A DNA stretch of 29,997 nucleotides from Rhynchonema sp. JSB1_4 (lineage: Eukaryota > Nematoda > Chromadorea > Monhysterida > Xyalidae), in assembly GCA_030248065.1 (NCBI GenBank), contig JASAMV010006338.1:1-29997 (forward strand), read 5' to 3'. Of the stretch, positions 10,176 to 21,921 are shown piece after piece. Below the pieces are notes generated by a model that did not search any database, was not told the DNA's origin, and saw nothing but the letters and a program-made list of their open reading frames with translations. A program made the position numbers and the translations under genes. How positions within the stretch are numbered: the first letter of the stretch is position 1; each line of letters starts with the position of its first letter.

Positions 10176-10209
10176 TTAAGGATGTTGGGAAATTTGCCGG
10201 ATACCCGAA

Positions 10210-10717
10210 CAGGGTTGGGCAAAAAAAACTACGGCGTTTTTTCTTTAAGAAAAACGAAACTTTTTTTAAAATAAAAACGCCTGGGTCGTTTTTCGTTTTT
10301 TATAAATCCTGAATTTTTTGATTTCCCTGATTTTTCAGGGAAAGAGCCCTGATTTTCATGGAAAATTAACTTTTTTTGTTCCATTTTTTCGAAAATTTTG
10401 CGACCAATTTTTACTTTGTCGAGATACGTCGATATACGGAGTTTGACTTTCAATGATGACCCCGGCCAAAGTTGGTCCCATAATGCGAGTCTGATATGGG
10501 ATGTTAACTACTCGCTGGAAAAGGGTTGAAACCCTTATTATTTTGCCTCGAAGACATACTGTAGAATACCTCAGTAGTTAACAACGTTTTCTTCCCAACA
10601 TGAGCGTTTTCCAACTTTTTTGGTGCATATTTCGGTCATCGGGGCGTTTTTAATTTTATTTTTAATTTAATTTAAAAAACCAATTTTTGAAAAAAAACGA
10701 TTTTTTGCCCAACCCTG
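10210..10717. mobile_element. hAT-type non-autonomous element A, 508 bp
   Basis: Begins CAGGGTTGGGCAAAAAA and ends with TTTTTTGCCCAACCCTG. The 8-base flanks (TACCCGAA and TCCCAGCC) match only at half the positions, unlike the two sister elements, so the duplication has decayed or the ends come from different insertions. The interior is A/T-run-rich, with a small GTTAACTACT/AGTAGTTAAC inverted pair. No transposase. Confidence 0.65.
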
Positions 10718-11315
10718 TCCCAGCCACCAATAATTTCGGACAGCTTAAGTTGTTGATTGTCTAGGCGAACGACTTTCGCGCTGATCGAAAATCTAACGTC
10801 GCAATCGCGCCTGACCAAATACGAATCAGATTCGATCCGATCACCAAATTTTGGTCTCAAACTTAGTCGTACGAAACAAAACGTTCCAGATACAACAAAA
10901 TGACGAAAGATTGCCGACAGCAGTTGGTCGATAGTTTCAACTCCACGTTCTTCGAGTCGGCAAATGGGTATGAGATTGTGGAGGTGTGGGACGATCTCAA
11001 AATGATATTGATGTAGGCATACATCACTCAGCAAAAAAAATTTTTACCGAACAAATAAATATGCGGCTTTTCACGTGCCTATTACCTGTATTGATATTGA
11101 ATACCTATTTGTTTGTGTGAAATATGTGCTTGTGTTGTTTGAAATTTTAGTTGTGCATTGTGTGATATCAGTTTATATTGCTGGGCCTTCATTGATCTAC
11201 ACGTTTACAGTACATAATCGTCATCGTCAGATATGACCTTTGGTTGGGTGGGACTGAAAAATCAAAGGCTCCGTGTAACTGCTCGATCCCGGCCAAGAGC
11301 AAAAGTACATTGACC
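10718..11315. other. No gene confirmed; weak open stretch
   Basis: Between 10770 and 11010 all three plus frames are open for 30-45 codons in turn (SNVAIAPDQIRIRFD; then STFFESANGYEIVEVWDDL to a stop at 11015). This could be a decayed exon with frame changes, or chance. No match to a family is recognised. 11010-11310 is A/T-rich and empty. Confidence 0.2.
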
Positions 11316-11463
11316 ACAAGTTGAAAAATGTTTGCTCTCGCAAACAAACCAATAGAAATATGGCTCTCCCCGTTCATATAAAACTGTAATACAAGAGGCA
11401 TATGAACGGGGAGAGCCATATTTCTATTGGTTTGTTTGCGAGAGCAAACATTTTTCAACTTGT
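11316..11463. repeat. Perfect 64-bp inverted repeat with 20-base loop
   Basis: 11316-11379 and 11400-11463 are exact reverse complements at all 64 positions, with 20 bases between them. The loop also holds AAAACTGTAATACAAG, which reappears inverted just beyond the right arm (CTTGTATCTCAGTTTTAT, 11459-11476). This suggests a roughly 100-bp element with its own inverted ends (11378-11476), one part of which has been duplicated in inverted form to its left. Confidence 0.85.
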
Positions 11464-11651
11464 ATCTCAGTTTTATATCGAGTTCGCAAAAATCACTGGA
11501 TCAAGCAATCTCAGTTCCACGCCAGTACCATTGGGTACCATTACACAGTCCGACCCCGAAGAACCCAAAAATGTGTCCTTATTTATGTATATGTCCTTGC
11601 CTGTTTAATAAAGGCGTCACGTGTGCCACACCCATGGCCATAGCATACAAC

Positions 11652-12425
11652 CAGGGTTGGGTTAAAAAAAAAGTAAAAATTTTTTTGTAAAAAAAATTTT
11701 TTTTTTTGGTCAAAAAAAGTTCGCCACTTTTTCGGTTTTTAAAAATTAGAAAAGTAAGTTCACTTTTTTTATTATTTCACAACTTTTTTTTATTATTTTC
11801 CCCCTTTTTGTGGTGAAAATGCATGTTTTTGTGCATGTTTCTGCTTGTTTTTCTCAAAAAATCGCCTGCGGCGCTTGTATTTCGCATTTGTACAATGTCA
11901 TTACAACGTTAGACAGTCCGTGGCTCTACTAAACAACGTGAGCAGCCGTCATTATGTGCGCATTCAGTTATTCTAGGAAGTCAAATCTGCTTGAAGTCCA
12001 AAATTATCGTTCCAACACCGCGGGTTATGCCGCTGTTTTCATGTAACTTTGCTTAAAAAATGTGCCAATCATTTACCTTTCCCGTGACATCACTTTCCCT
12101 TCACTTTTTATACTACAATCTACAGATGTTGGTACATATGGTGGACAGGCTATCCCCAACGCGCATTGTCACGTTATCTGGCTCATTGTAAAAAATATAA
12201 CCTCGCTACTGCCCGTTTGTGAACACAACTGGTCGGTGTGAACTATTCCTGTATTCTCAAGTGCAATCAAATATACTTACAAAAATTTTCGACAATTTTT
12301 CACGTTGAGAACCGCAATTTTTGTGGTCCGGAATAAAAAAAAGTAAATCTTAAAAAAAAATTTTAAATATTCAAAAAAGTTAAAAAAAAAGTTCGATAAT
12401 AAAAAATTTTTTTAATCCAACCCTG
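11652..12425. mobile_element. hAT-type non-autonomous element B, 774 bp
   Basis: Ends CAGGGTTGGGTTAAAAAAA and TTTTTTTAATCCAACCCTG, flanked by a perfect 8-base duplication CATACAAC (11644-11651 and 12426-12433), the hallmark of hAT insertion. Inside are long A and T runs near both ends and no coding sequence. Confidence 0.85.
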
Positions 12426-12433
12426 CATACAAC

Positions 12434-13583
12434 ACAGCACACAACGCAGCCAGGCAACAGACACACCACACATAAGCACAGCATACGATGACGTCATGCA
12501 GTGTGTGTGCGTGTGTCAACGCATTAGCAACACACAACGCAGAAACGTGAGTGAGATCACATACGTAATCTGAAACTTGATGTTTCATGCCATATTGAGC
12601 TAAAAGAATCTCAAATTTGAATTCAGTGTTGTTGAAAACATCTGTGTGCAAGTTTTCGCCACAATTGGAGCATTTTTCAATATTGAGTTCTGGTCTCGAA
12701 CCAGGTTTCCGGGCTCAGATCATGACCTACGACAAAACGGATGACACCATTCGATTTCTCGACCCCAAAAACCCCCATGCCGCACATGTCGTTTGTGGCG
12801 TCAGATGCTTCTATTTATCAGGGACCAAGTTTTGATAGAAGCAGAAGAAGAAGAAGAAGCAGCAGAAAGAATAATTTTGCGCACTTTTTTCGCAACCTTT
12901 GGTGTCGTAACTTTTGACACCCTCAACTGATTGAGCCCAAATTTTGCACCAACATCTAGCATAACTGGATATAACCAGTGTGTAAGTTATTTGTCAACTG
13001 AGGCTTCCTAAGTATTTTTACGAGCGAAAGAAAATTTTACATCCAACACTAATTCACTCGAGCCATATTTGGGACATGCGCTACCGCGCATGCCCCGATA
13101 ATGACTTGTGCGCTGTGTGGTGTGACATTATTAGGCATAAAATCATAACTAAACGACCTGCACCGATTTCCATGAAACTGGCACATTAATTGGGCTTGGT
13201 CCAACACGCTCACAGACAAAACTTTATTTCCCATACCAGCTCCCTGTCTGAGCCCGGGCGGCCAAAAGTTGAAAGTATGGAGCCGACCTCCAACAATAAA
13301 CTTGAAATATTTGGTGCGTTGCATGAGTTATTGCTATGTCGATTGAATTAGTTTTTTCACAATTGGGCTTTTATTTGTTGCCACATTCAACCCGATGGCA
13401 CTACCACAGCTCGCGGTATGTTGCCAAGAACGCTCACATTTGGCGGAAAATTTTTTCAGATGTATTTTTGGCCCACTAACCATCCGAATAAAGGCAAACC
13501 ATCAATGTGGCCAGAAAGCCCCATTGCCAGCCTAATATTTTGCTTTGGTTTCAATTTTTGATACACGATCAGTTTTGAGAGAA
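12434..13583. other. No gene recognised; GAA microsatellite
   Basis: CA-rich start (12434-12530), then an open frame 12617-12835 with no family likeness, and a (GAA/GCA) tract at 12838-12867. A 91-residue minus frame at 13049-13324 has an even composition (begins MQRTKYFKFIVGG) but no domain I know. Confidence 0.35.
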
Positions 13584-13591
13584 GTTAGCTC

Positions 13592-14244
13592 CAGGGTTGG
13601 GCAAAAAAAAAATTTTTTTTAAATTTTTTTTAAAAAAAAGGTTCTTGAAAAATTTTAAAAAAAAAATTTTTTGAATTTTTCGGGGAACAAAATGTTCTAA
13701 AACGTCCAAAAATGGCCTTTTTGGGTGTTATTTTTTGTCATTTTTTTATCAAGGGTCGAAAAATTTTCTTCACAAAATCACTTTTGGGGCATGTATTTGG
13801 TATCTAAGATGCCCCAAATGATGTTATTATACCTTCCCATGATACATGAGACACAGTATGCATGTGCTTACATGGTACTTTGATGTCATACCCCATCGGG
13901 TCGGTCATATACGACTGATTCAGCGACCCGACAAGTATTTCTGCAGCTTATATTCTCAATTCTGTATGGTTTATGAGTGAATCTTGCTTGTTCGACCACA
14001 AACCGTTGTGTCTGATACCACAGAGCAGCAATCATAGGTCCATAACAAGCACAGACTGTTGGATCGCATCGAAATGACGTAAACACCCTTCATAAGTGAT
14101 GCAAACCAAGTCACAAAAGTGACTTGTCAATTAAAGTTGCATTTTTTAGCGATTTTGCGCGTTTTTTAGGCAAATTTGGTAAAATTTCCCCGAATCTAAG
14201 ACTTTTAAAAAAAAATTTAAAAAAAAAATTTTTTTCCAACCCTG
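13592..14244. mobile_element. hAT-type non-autonomous element C, 653 bp
   Basis: Ends CAGGGTTGGGCAAAAAAA and TTTTTTTCCAACCCTG, flanked by the perfect 8-base duplication GTTAGCTC (13584-13591 and 14245-14252). Long A/T runs lie next to both ends as in element B. No coding sequence. Its right duplication abuts the long inverted repeat that follows. Confidence 0.85.
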
Positions 14245-14340
14245 GTTAGCTCAATTGTTACTAGTCCTCATTTTCATTTTTTGCCATTTCCTCTTCACCA
14301 AATTTACCCTTGTCTGTAGCTTTTCTACATGATAATTATG

Positions 14341-14974
14341 CTGTGAAAGTACGACAAATGCAAATTCTGGTAGGAGAAACACAGCTGTTTTCAGCACATT
14401 ACAAAACAAACTCGGATCGCATGTGACTTTGACGCAACGATTCATAAACGCATTTTTCAAAAAAATCGGAATCTCTCCGAATTTTTGGTTGTAGGGTATT
14501 TTTCACATGCTCAAATCAAACATGGAGCTATGAAACAGCCAATACTAGAAACACATGGCGTTTTCTCAAACTATCGCTTTTAGAACAATGGTGTATCTTC
14601 CAAGATCCTCAGAAAAACTTCAATGGATTGAGGCCCAACCAACCAAACCATGACTTCAGCCGGACTTATGGCTGGGTTTTCATCGTAGGTACTTGCAATC
14701 ACACGAGAATTTTCGTAGGCGTCTGAGCGATACAGACCTGATTTTAAAGCGCTAATTTGGGAAAACGCCATGTCTTTCTGGGACGTTAGTTTCATAGCTC
14801 CTTGTTTAATGTGAGCATGTGAAAAATACCCGGCAACCAAAAATTCGCAGAAATTCCGATCTTTTTGAAAAATGCGTTTATGAATCGTTGCGTCAAAGTT
14901 ACATGCGATCCGAGTTTGTTTTGTAATGTGCTGAAAACAGCTGTGTTTCTGCTACCAGAATTTGCATTTGTCGT
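14341..14974. mobile_element. Element with about 240-bp inverted arms
   Basis: The left arm 14341-14584 and right arm 14745-14974 are inverted copies (for example ACGACAAATGCAAATTCTGG at 14351 and its complement at 14955), around a unique centre of about 160 bases. Outward, the right side continues after an extra segment of about 50 bases (14977-15028) bounded by TTTCA on both sides, so the copy may have been interrupted by a small insertion. Outer ends are not fixed and no target duplication is identified. No transposase. Confidence 0.65.
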
Positions 14975-15097
14975 ATTTTCAATTTATGCCTTTAAGTTAC
15001 CAGGAACCAGCTATAATGTGGACGGGTTTCACAGTACCACATCGGTGGTTATCATTCTCATAATACGGTACAACAACGCTTAATAAAGCACATAAAG

Positions 15098-15279
15098 GCA
15101 AACTGCACTAACACGAGCCCGATTTCGAAGGTGGTGTATTCAATACACGAATAGAAAGAGAAAATCATCATGCTCCACTTTGTATTCTTCAACGTGTGGC
15201 ATTTCCCAAATCAGCAGCCACGTATGAATGTTTCACCATTCTGTCAGCTGCGAAATTGAGCTCATGTTGGTGTGGTTTG
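15098..15279. mobile_element. MITE, AACACGAGCCCGAT family, copy 2
   Basis: Left end has CTAACACGAGCCCGATTTCG, right end the inverted CAACATGAGCTCAATTTCG. The interior is the reverse complement of copy 1 (4049-4237), including TTTCCCAAATCAGCAGCCAC. It sits right after the outer flank of the preceding inverted-repeat element. Confidence 0.65.
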
Positions 15280-16190
15280 TCTCTACACCTTAAATTTGAT
15301 TATCGCTCAGACATAAAAATTTGAAACACCATTATCGCACGCAGCCGCAAACACTCGTAAACGCCCGACGTTGAATGAGATGCCCTGTCGATAACTTTCG
15401 ATAACACCCTTATAGCACCGCGCTCGCAATGCAAGTATGTGCTCAAAACTGCTTTTGCTTGACAAACAGTTTTTGCACGCGTTACGCCATTATGCACATC
15501 ACCAACATTGAAAACGCACCATCAATAACCCACCACCCCTGTGACGCTAACAGGACTGTAAATTGTATGGGGCTGGCCGGAGTTTTCTGCATCCAACCAC
15601 TGGAGGGGTTCAGTCCGGAAAAAATTTACGTTGGTTGTTTGTTGTTACTGGTCTGTTGCACCACACAACAGACATCTATCTCCAAAAGGAATGAAACCAA
15701 GGCCAATAATATTTTCACATTGGTTTCTGCGTCGTGTTGCTGGTCTTGACCGAGAAAAATTATTGTTCAAACGGAAAATCGATGGAGATATGAGCAAAAT
15801 TTGAAAGAAAAATTCCAGCATGCATGTGGCTAAAAATTTCGAAGCGCTGGCGGCTGGAAAACCCGGAAGTGAACACTATTCGGGGGGAGGGGCTAAATGC
15901 GGAAATCTCCGGTGCGATGGTACAACGTGCGCCTGTACGTCCTGTAGTACAGTGTGTGCATAGTACATAAGCAGCAACAGCTGAGCAGCAGCGCTGCCCG
16001 GGCAACACTTTAGGTTGATGTTGGTGTTGTTGTTGTTGCATCCCCAGATGGGCCCATGTCAACGCACGATTTCTGTATATTTAATCGGCCATCGCATTAC
16101 AATGTATACCTACTACGTAGGTACACTTACGCACACACACACGCACCAACGTGTTTCTCATTATTTCTCTCAGTCTCTCTTTGCCCATAG
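15280..16190. other. No gene confirmed
   Basis: A 106-residue plus frame at 15429-15749 is cysteine-rich (GLAGVFCIQPLEGFSPEKIY) but has no clear splice borders or family. TTGTTGTTGTTG and CACACACACACG simple repeats lie at 16021-16040 and 16130-16143. Confidence 0.3.
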
Positions 16191-17490
16191 CAAACCCCAG
16201 ATCCTTGCGTGTATCACATGTTGATGGATGGCTCTATCTGGGATGTTTATACCAGGGTAATTTTATTTTTATTATGTATAGATGTAGTACCCAATTTGAC
16301 TGTTTTGGACACGGGCACTTGTGTACGGAAACAGCCCCGTCCAGATATGGCAAACCAACCCCCTTTATGCTGTCGTTATTTACTCGTGATGACTAAGGCG
16401 TACGTTTTGATGATGTTCCCATGCAATAACATGAGTTATTTACTGTTTTGGTGCCATTGTTGACTTATACATGTTTTTTTCTGTTAGTCCATGAAATATT
16501 TTTCGTTCCTTGTGCGTCCCAGACAATTTTGTCCTGTGTTGCTTTCACACAGCATGAAGTCTGACAACAAGTAAGGAGCTTGCTGAACTGCGCGCTGGTC
16601 ACCAACGTCTGGTAAAAAGGCAGTTTCATGAAAAATTAGTTCATCACGACCACCCGCTTTGCTCCAACAAAATTGTGAAATATTTGCATTCTGCAAACTC
16701 TGTTGCCTAGACATCACTTGATGCCTATGATCTCGCATGCAGACAAGCAGACAAAACACCTATACAGTATTGCTGGTTCATTTTTTGCTTTTATTCCCTG
16801 AAACTGGCATATGAAAGGCGCTGGTTTATGGCGCGTGCTTGTGTTCAATAAAAAAGCCTGACTTTGAGTGCCGTGCACCTACATGTTTACCAGGCACTTG
16901 TCCGCGCGAGGCATGTAATAAACCTTTACGAATCGTCAAGCCTGCCTGGTGCTGCCGCTGCGATTTTTACGACGACCGACCAAAATCGGTCACGGTTCAA
17001 GACCGATAGTGAGGCAATTTTCTGACATGCTACATATAGACGTCGGGTGCGCCGTGCGCAAAAGTTTTTTTCCTTTCGAGGACAGAGTGATGGATGTTCG
17101 TTGTGCGCGTCGACCTCCACCCCTCTGATGGGAGACAAATGATAAACCGCTACTTTTCACTCTCTGAGGCACAAAGGCACACCACACCCGTATAGTATAT
17201 GTACATAACATGTTCCGAAGGTGCCTTACATGGGGTTATTATAACAGTCGTACGCAACCACGCGTATGAACCTTCATGTATATCTCGCCAGGTCAGGCTG
17301 CAGACGTGGAAAAAACGCAGTATACCCATTTTGCTGGCTTCCAAGATTTTTAGTTTCATTGCAGCTTTATGCTGTAGTCGCCGACGGAGATCGGGAAGGG
17401 AAGACAACTTTTTCTGCCCCATTCCTTGACAGTAAATGGGGACATTACAGCCAGCTGGTTGTTTCCCAGCTGCAAGCAGTCGATCATACG
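16191..17490 (+). CDS. Candidate exons of an unrecognised gene
   Basis: Two well-bordered open exons. 16191-16256 (22 codons, phase 0 at both ends) follows a long pyrimidine tract ending CCCATAG and reads DPCVYHMLMDGSIWDVYTR. 17365-17490 (42 codons, phase 0 at both ends) lies between TTGCAG and GTATGT and reads VVADGDREGKTTFSAPF then WGHYSQLVVSQLQAVDH. Joined directly they stay open. A third possible exon, 17568-17684, begins VPNTMYIHTFVIPLPKRRK. Another possible exon at 16488-16570 ends in phase 2 and does not fit this chain. Composition is protein-like, but I recognise no family, and the gene's ends are not found. Confidence 0.3.
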
Positions 17491-17699
17491 GTATGTACCT
17501 CGGGGCATGACCATATTTGCAATCATATAAATCCATTTTTCTGATATTCTGTACGGTTCTGTATAAGGTTCCTAATACAATGTATATCCACACTTTTGTC
17601 ATACCGTTGCCCAAACGCCGCAAATTGCGGTGGCCTCGCGGCTTCCAGAACACTTCCGGTTCGATTCTACTTTCATATTCGTTTGTGAACATAGCTATG

Positions 17700-18900
17700 T
17701 ACAGTGTATGTACTAGCTGCTTTTGCCGCCTCCCAAGCGCGCGTTTGTGTCAAATCGGTTATTTTGGGCTCATTACATACAGTGTATGTCGGATGGTTAT
17801 TGGGATTGGTTATTGTGGTTTACTTGGAACGTTTGAACCACCGCCAGGGTTCCCAACATATTTTGTAATAAACAAATTATGATTTCGGCGGTCGGCGCAC
17901 AGTATGTACTGTAGGTAGGTAGTATTTAGGTATACCATCGATGTGTCTGTTATGTGCATGTATACATATAGCCGGGTTCCAGCCGACCGGCTGCTTTGAA
18001 AGGAACGGACGCCCTCCGTCCTGTGTCCGCGCACGCACGTGGGTATACCTACACACCACCTCCACATATAGGCCATGTCACATATGTAGGTACAGTTGTA
18101 TGTATATGTATACTGGGCTGAGCACATTGCGGCCCCGTACATTATGTATGTAGATACAGTACATAGTCAACGCAAGCGGCTTCGCGCGTCCGCACTATAC
18201 ATTTGGTTTATAAGCTGCAGCTGTCGAGCGGCCCTGTGCACGCGTACAGCTGATGTTCCCCGAGCCGCATTGGCTCACTATGTGTGTAGTTTAGTTCGCA
18301 CTCGCAGCAGCAGTTGCCTGCGCAAACCATCCACATGTTCAGTACATATACATATGTAGCTGGCCAGTATGGTGCAGATGCCTGCCTGCCTGCTTGACTC
18401 TACGTACGTATTGGTGCGCGGCGCTGTGTTCTCTTCCCATCGGCTGCGCGGCCCTCAGCTTGCCGCTGTTTTTGCAATTTGCGATGTCTCTTGCGTCAGA
18501 TCGTTCCCTCTGTCTCTGTTTCGCTACACTCGCTTCGCACCTCAATATTCTGCCCTTCTTCCCCCATTGCCATGAAAAACAGACCGGCCTTTTTTTGCTC
18601 ATCAGCGAACAAGCGCATTATCGCTTAATACGGCGCTTTCGGTTCATATTGCTTTTTTTGTTTTTTTTGTGCCGTGAATGCTTCACAGGCAACCAGACGC
18701 ACGCCCGCGCGCGCGCTGCCCAGATATGGGAGAATTGAAAAGAATGCGAACTATGTATGTCGTTTTTTTTTCAAAATTACCCACATCCAGTTCCTATGGC
18801 TACTGTGTGCATCGAGCTTTAGTTTTTTTTCAACAATTTCGTCAAACTGGGAGACTGCGGTGGATTGACTAATGCCCAAAAAAACAGAAAACTCTGAGGT
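17700..18900. other. No gene recognised; simple-sequence rich
   Basis: Repeated TATGTA/TACATA words (17700-17790, 18060-18170, 18345) and pyrimidine-rich tracts. Open frames of 60-115 residues in several frames overlap each other and show no domain. Confidence 0.4.
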
Positions 18901-18917
18901 GCGGTCTGCGGTTTTAC

Positions 18918-19333
18918 CTATTTGCAATATCACAGGCGAACCTCAACGAATCCGTGTGTTGTGCGCGTAATTTTACGCGATTACGCGGAATGAAAATTTG
19001 ATCCTGGAATGACAAACGCGTCGACCATACGTAATATTTTTCACGGAAAAATTCCCCACACGAAATGTCACCACCATCATACCGAGTTGATCGTACGATT
19101 TTCAACAACCCGTTTCGCTGACAACGCACAAACCTGTTTTGTCCCGTATCGTTGTGGGCTAATTGTTTAGTCGTTAACGCTGCAGCACAGTCAACGATGA
19201 ACATTATACATGACATAAGGCTGCGTTGAGGACCAGGGTTGACGATGTGTGCGTTAACTACATGAATATAAGCCAAATTGTGTGCAGCGGTGTGGATTGC
19301 GCATGAATGCCGCACATAGCAGATCGCACACAT
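18918..19333 (-). CDS. Candidate minus-strand exon, unrecognised
   Basis: The minus frame is open for 139 codons and ends at a good donor (GCAAATAG before GTAAAAC, exon edge at 18918). A possible acceptor CTGCAG precedes 19179; otherwise the frame could start at an ATG as far up as 19333. The downstream half has balanced, globular-looking composition (GEFFREKYYVWSTRLSFQDQ, then FIPRNRVKLRAQHTDSLRF). No family recognised and no partner exon identified. Confidence 0.3.
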
Positions 19334-19754
19334 TTTACATCAATGTTCGCCAGAGACACGCCACTCATCTCCACCTCCCACACTGACGGACTCTGCGACA
19401 AGAATTTATCTCGCATGATTTTCCTGTCTTGTATCTCGATGAGTTATCAGATCCGCCAGATTACAGGTTTCATTCAAGCAACAAAACCTTTGTAATCTGA
19501 AGTTTTGCAGCGCACGCAAGTTCTGTTTCAATCTCAATACGCCCCCAGTGTGAGCGCAACACCTGCTGTGTTCACCTCACACTATGTATATTGCAAGTTA
19601 TGTATGTATGTCTCCATGCGCGATGCTTTTACGCCATGTGAACCTATGATAAAAAAAGTTCATATCGCATTTACTCTTTTATTCAGAACGTTTCATTACA
19701 TCAACGAACTATAATACTGGCATTGTTAAACTGCAACAGTATATCACAGAGATT

Positions 19755-20012
19755 GGCCCGAATTCTCGATCCCGCAAATCGCAATCAGTTGCGCGGTGCA
19801 CTTGAAAAAGCCTTCTATTTGATATATCGCACGCTCTTCACTTCGGTGCGTTGAATAATTTTCGCTTTTGACTCCCGAAACATTTTGTGCGTTGAACAAC
19901 GCTGCTGTTCGCGTAAGCACGCAACAAATTGACGTTAGACAGCTGGATGTTGTGATAGTCGCTTTTTTGCATCGTGCAATTCATTGCGGTTGCGCAATCA
20001 GGAATTCGGGCC
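19755..20012. mobile_element. 258-bp MITE sharing a core with the 2855 element
   Basis: The ends GGCCCGAATTC and GAATTCGGGCC are inverted, and the likeness runs about 45 bases inward (GCAA..CGCAAT..TTGC). The ends are unrelated to those at 2855-3219, yet 19893-19931 is identical over 39 bases to 3000-3038 in reverse orientation, and similarity continues about 60 bases further. On the minus strand the core reads NLLRAYANSSVVQ, as in the other element. Confidence 0.6.
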
Positions 20013-21921
20013 TTTGTCTTTGATAAAATGTTCATGCTGCTCGCGCTGCGCGAGTTGCCGTCTTAGCAGGCGCGCGTGTACCATGTTTGGTGATTTGGTG
20101 TTTGGTTGTACCAACAGCTTTCGATCATCTCTTCATTGTTTCTGCATTTTTCGTTTCGCGGCAAGCTTGACGTAGACGTATAGTTGCAAATCACCAGTTT
20201 CAAATCTCCGGCTCTTGACCAACAACGCGCGACTGTTTACGGCAGCAAACAAAGAACACTGAAGTGAAAGAAAGGAAAACACGTCTGTCCGAGAAAGAAA
20301 ATGGTTGGAGTGCGCGCAAGTCTGCACCTCTTGTGTGTCACATTTTTTGACATGTCAAGTTGCTGTGTGGCTGTGTGTGTGTGTCCGCACCCGCGCTGCA
20401 CATGTGCTACTATACGTGATCGTGGTTTGAGCCGCGCTGCGCTGCAACTTTGGTTCCGGTTTGGCTGCCCTCTCGCAGTCAAATCTCATACATACGCACT
20501 TCTGTAAATTATGTTCGATCGAAGCGCTGCGCCCAAGATTATATATCTCTCTGAGCTCGTGTTGGTGCAGCTCGCGCCCGGTTTCTAAGACCGGTCGTAC
20601 AGTACGTGTTGTTACAACAGAAATGATTTGAGTGTTCGAGTGCTGTAACGCGTTGTGGAGGACAATTATTGTGGTGGAGCGAGCCCAGAGACAACACACA
20701 CGCACACACGCACAGCGAAGGGTTGAAAATTTGCCGCCTGAAACATTCTTTTTTGTTGTTATCGAGCTGCTGCACATCTCTCGGTCATACACACGCACAA
20801 TGTGCATGCGCAGGTCCATTATGCGCGTACAATGTCAATGTGCAATGTAGATGACGCGCACAAACCATCCGCCACACGTTGACCGGGTCGTCCAGCGGTG
20901 TCGTCGGCGTAGAAATGAGGTGACTCTTTCTCTCTCGCTCCGGGATTCGCTCGATTTTTTTCTCTCTCTCTGTGTGTCTGTGTGTTGCTGCTACACCACC
21001 ACACGCCATCCTCTCTCACTGCCACTATTGCTCTCACGCAGCACACAACACACACACGCGCACATTCACATTATACGAACATGTGTGCTGCCTTGCGCTA
21101 TTCCAATGCCGCCCAACCCCTGTGCGCATGTGGAGTGCTGCTTGCATGGTGGTGGATGGACAGATAGAGATACAGAGAGCCAATCATTCACGCCAGAAAA
21201 TAATGTTTCTGGTCCGTAGAGCGCCACTTTGCAGCCTGGAAAACTGATCGCGTCCGGTTCCCAGCCAGATGCTAATAGACTGTGTTTTCGACAACGTGCT
21301 TTGACTTTCACTCGGCTTCAATCGGTGGCTCGAGCTTGAATCGCGGCGTCGGCCGAAAATACGACGCGAACGAGTGACGAGAAGACCACGGACTGAGCTG
21401 TCTGGTTTATTTTTAGAGAAACAAGACGAAATTGCTTGAAAAGCAAAGCAACAAAGCGGATCTTCCCGAACGTCGCTCCGGCTTAAACCAGAAGTTCAAA
21501 TCTGTTTGTCTGCTCGTTCATGACCAGGGGCTTTGGCTATCGTCGTTTTGATTTATTTTTTTTTGAATGTTTTCCGATTTGCATTAATTTTCTTCCCCTT
21601 TTTGCTGACGAGAAGTCGAAGACCAAAACCTTTGACTTCTACTTCCCGCAAGTCAGAAGTATAAATCGACCTTTATAGGCAGTGAGAATGAAGTTAATCG
21701 TCATGGATTGGATTGCAACATGATGTTTCTCAGTTTGTGGCCGTTCTTTTCTCCTACTTGGAACTGGACCGACATCCGACGCCGATGCATTCTAGATCTA
21801 TTACTAACGCTGGCCTGGCCGACACCCCAAAAGTCCGTTTGCTGAGCAGCCGACGAACAAAAACTGCGACATGATACGTGGCGTCGATAAGAGTGGCGGC
21901 AACGACAAAAAACATTCGAAA
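20013..21921. other. No gene recognised; microsatellite-rich
   Basis: TC, TG and CA tracts at 20365-20385, 20695-20715, 20930-20985 and 21040-21062. Many overlapping frames arise from these low-complexity tracts. TTGACTT/AAGTCGAAG words recur near 21600-21660. Nothing codes convincingly. Confidence 0.4.

Noticed and set aside
7350..10179. Conserved open frames in the arms of the TTAA elements
   Set aside because: The same frame occurs in three arms because the arms are copies; no start context, splice sites or family likeness support coding.
10672..11034. 120-residue minus frame as a gene
   Set aside because: Begins outside but ends inside the hAT element terminal repeat and poly-T run; no domain.
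17150..17692. 180-residue minus-strand open frame
   Set aside because: It is antisense to the better bordered plus exon at 17365-17490 and contains no domain.
20851..21219. 122-residue frame in the microsatellite zone
   Set aside because: Built of CT/GT/CA tracts; low complexity in every frame.
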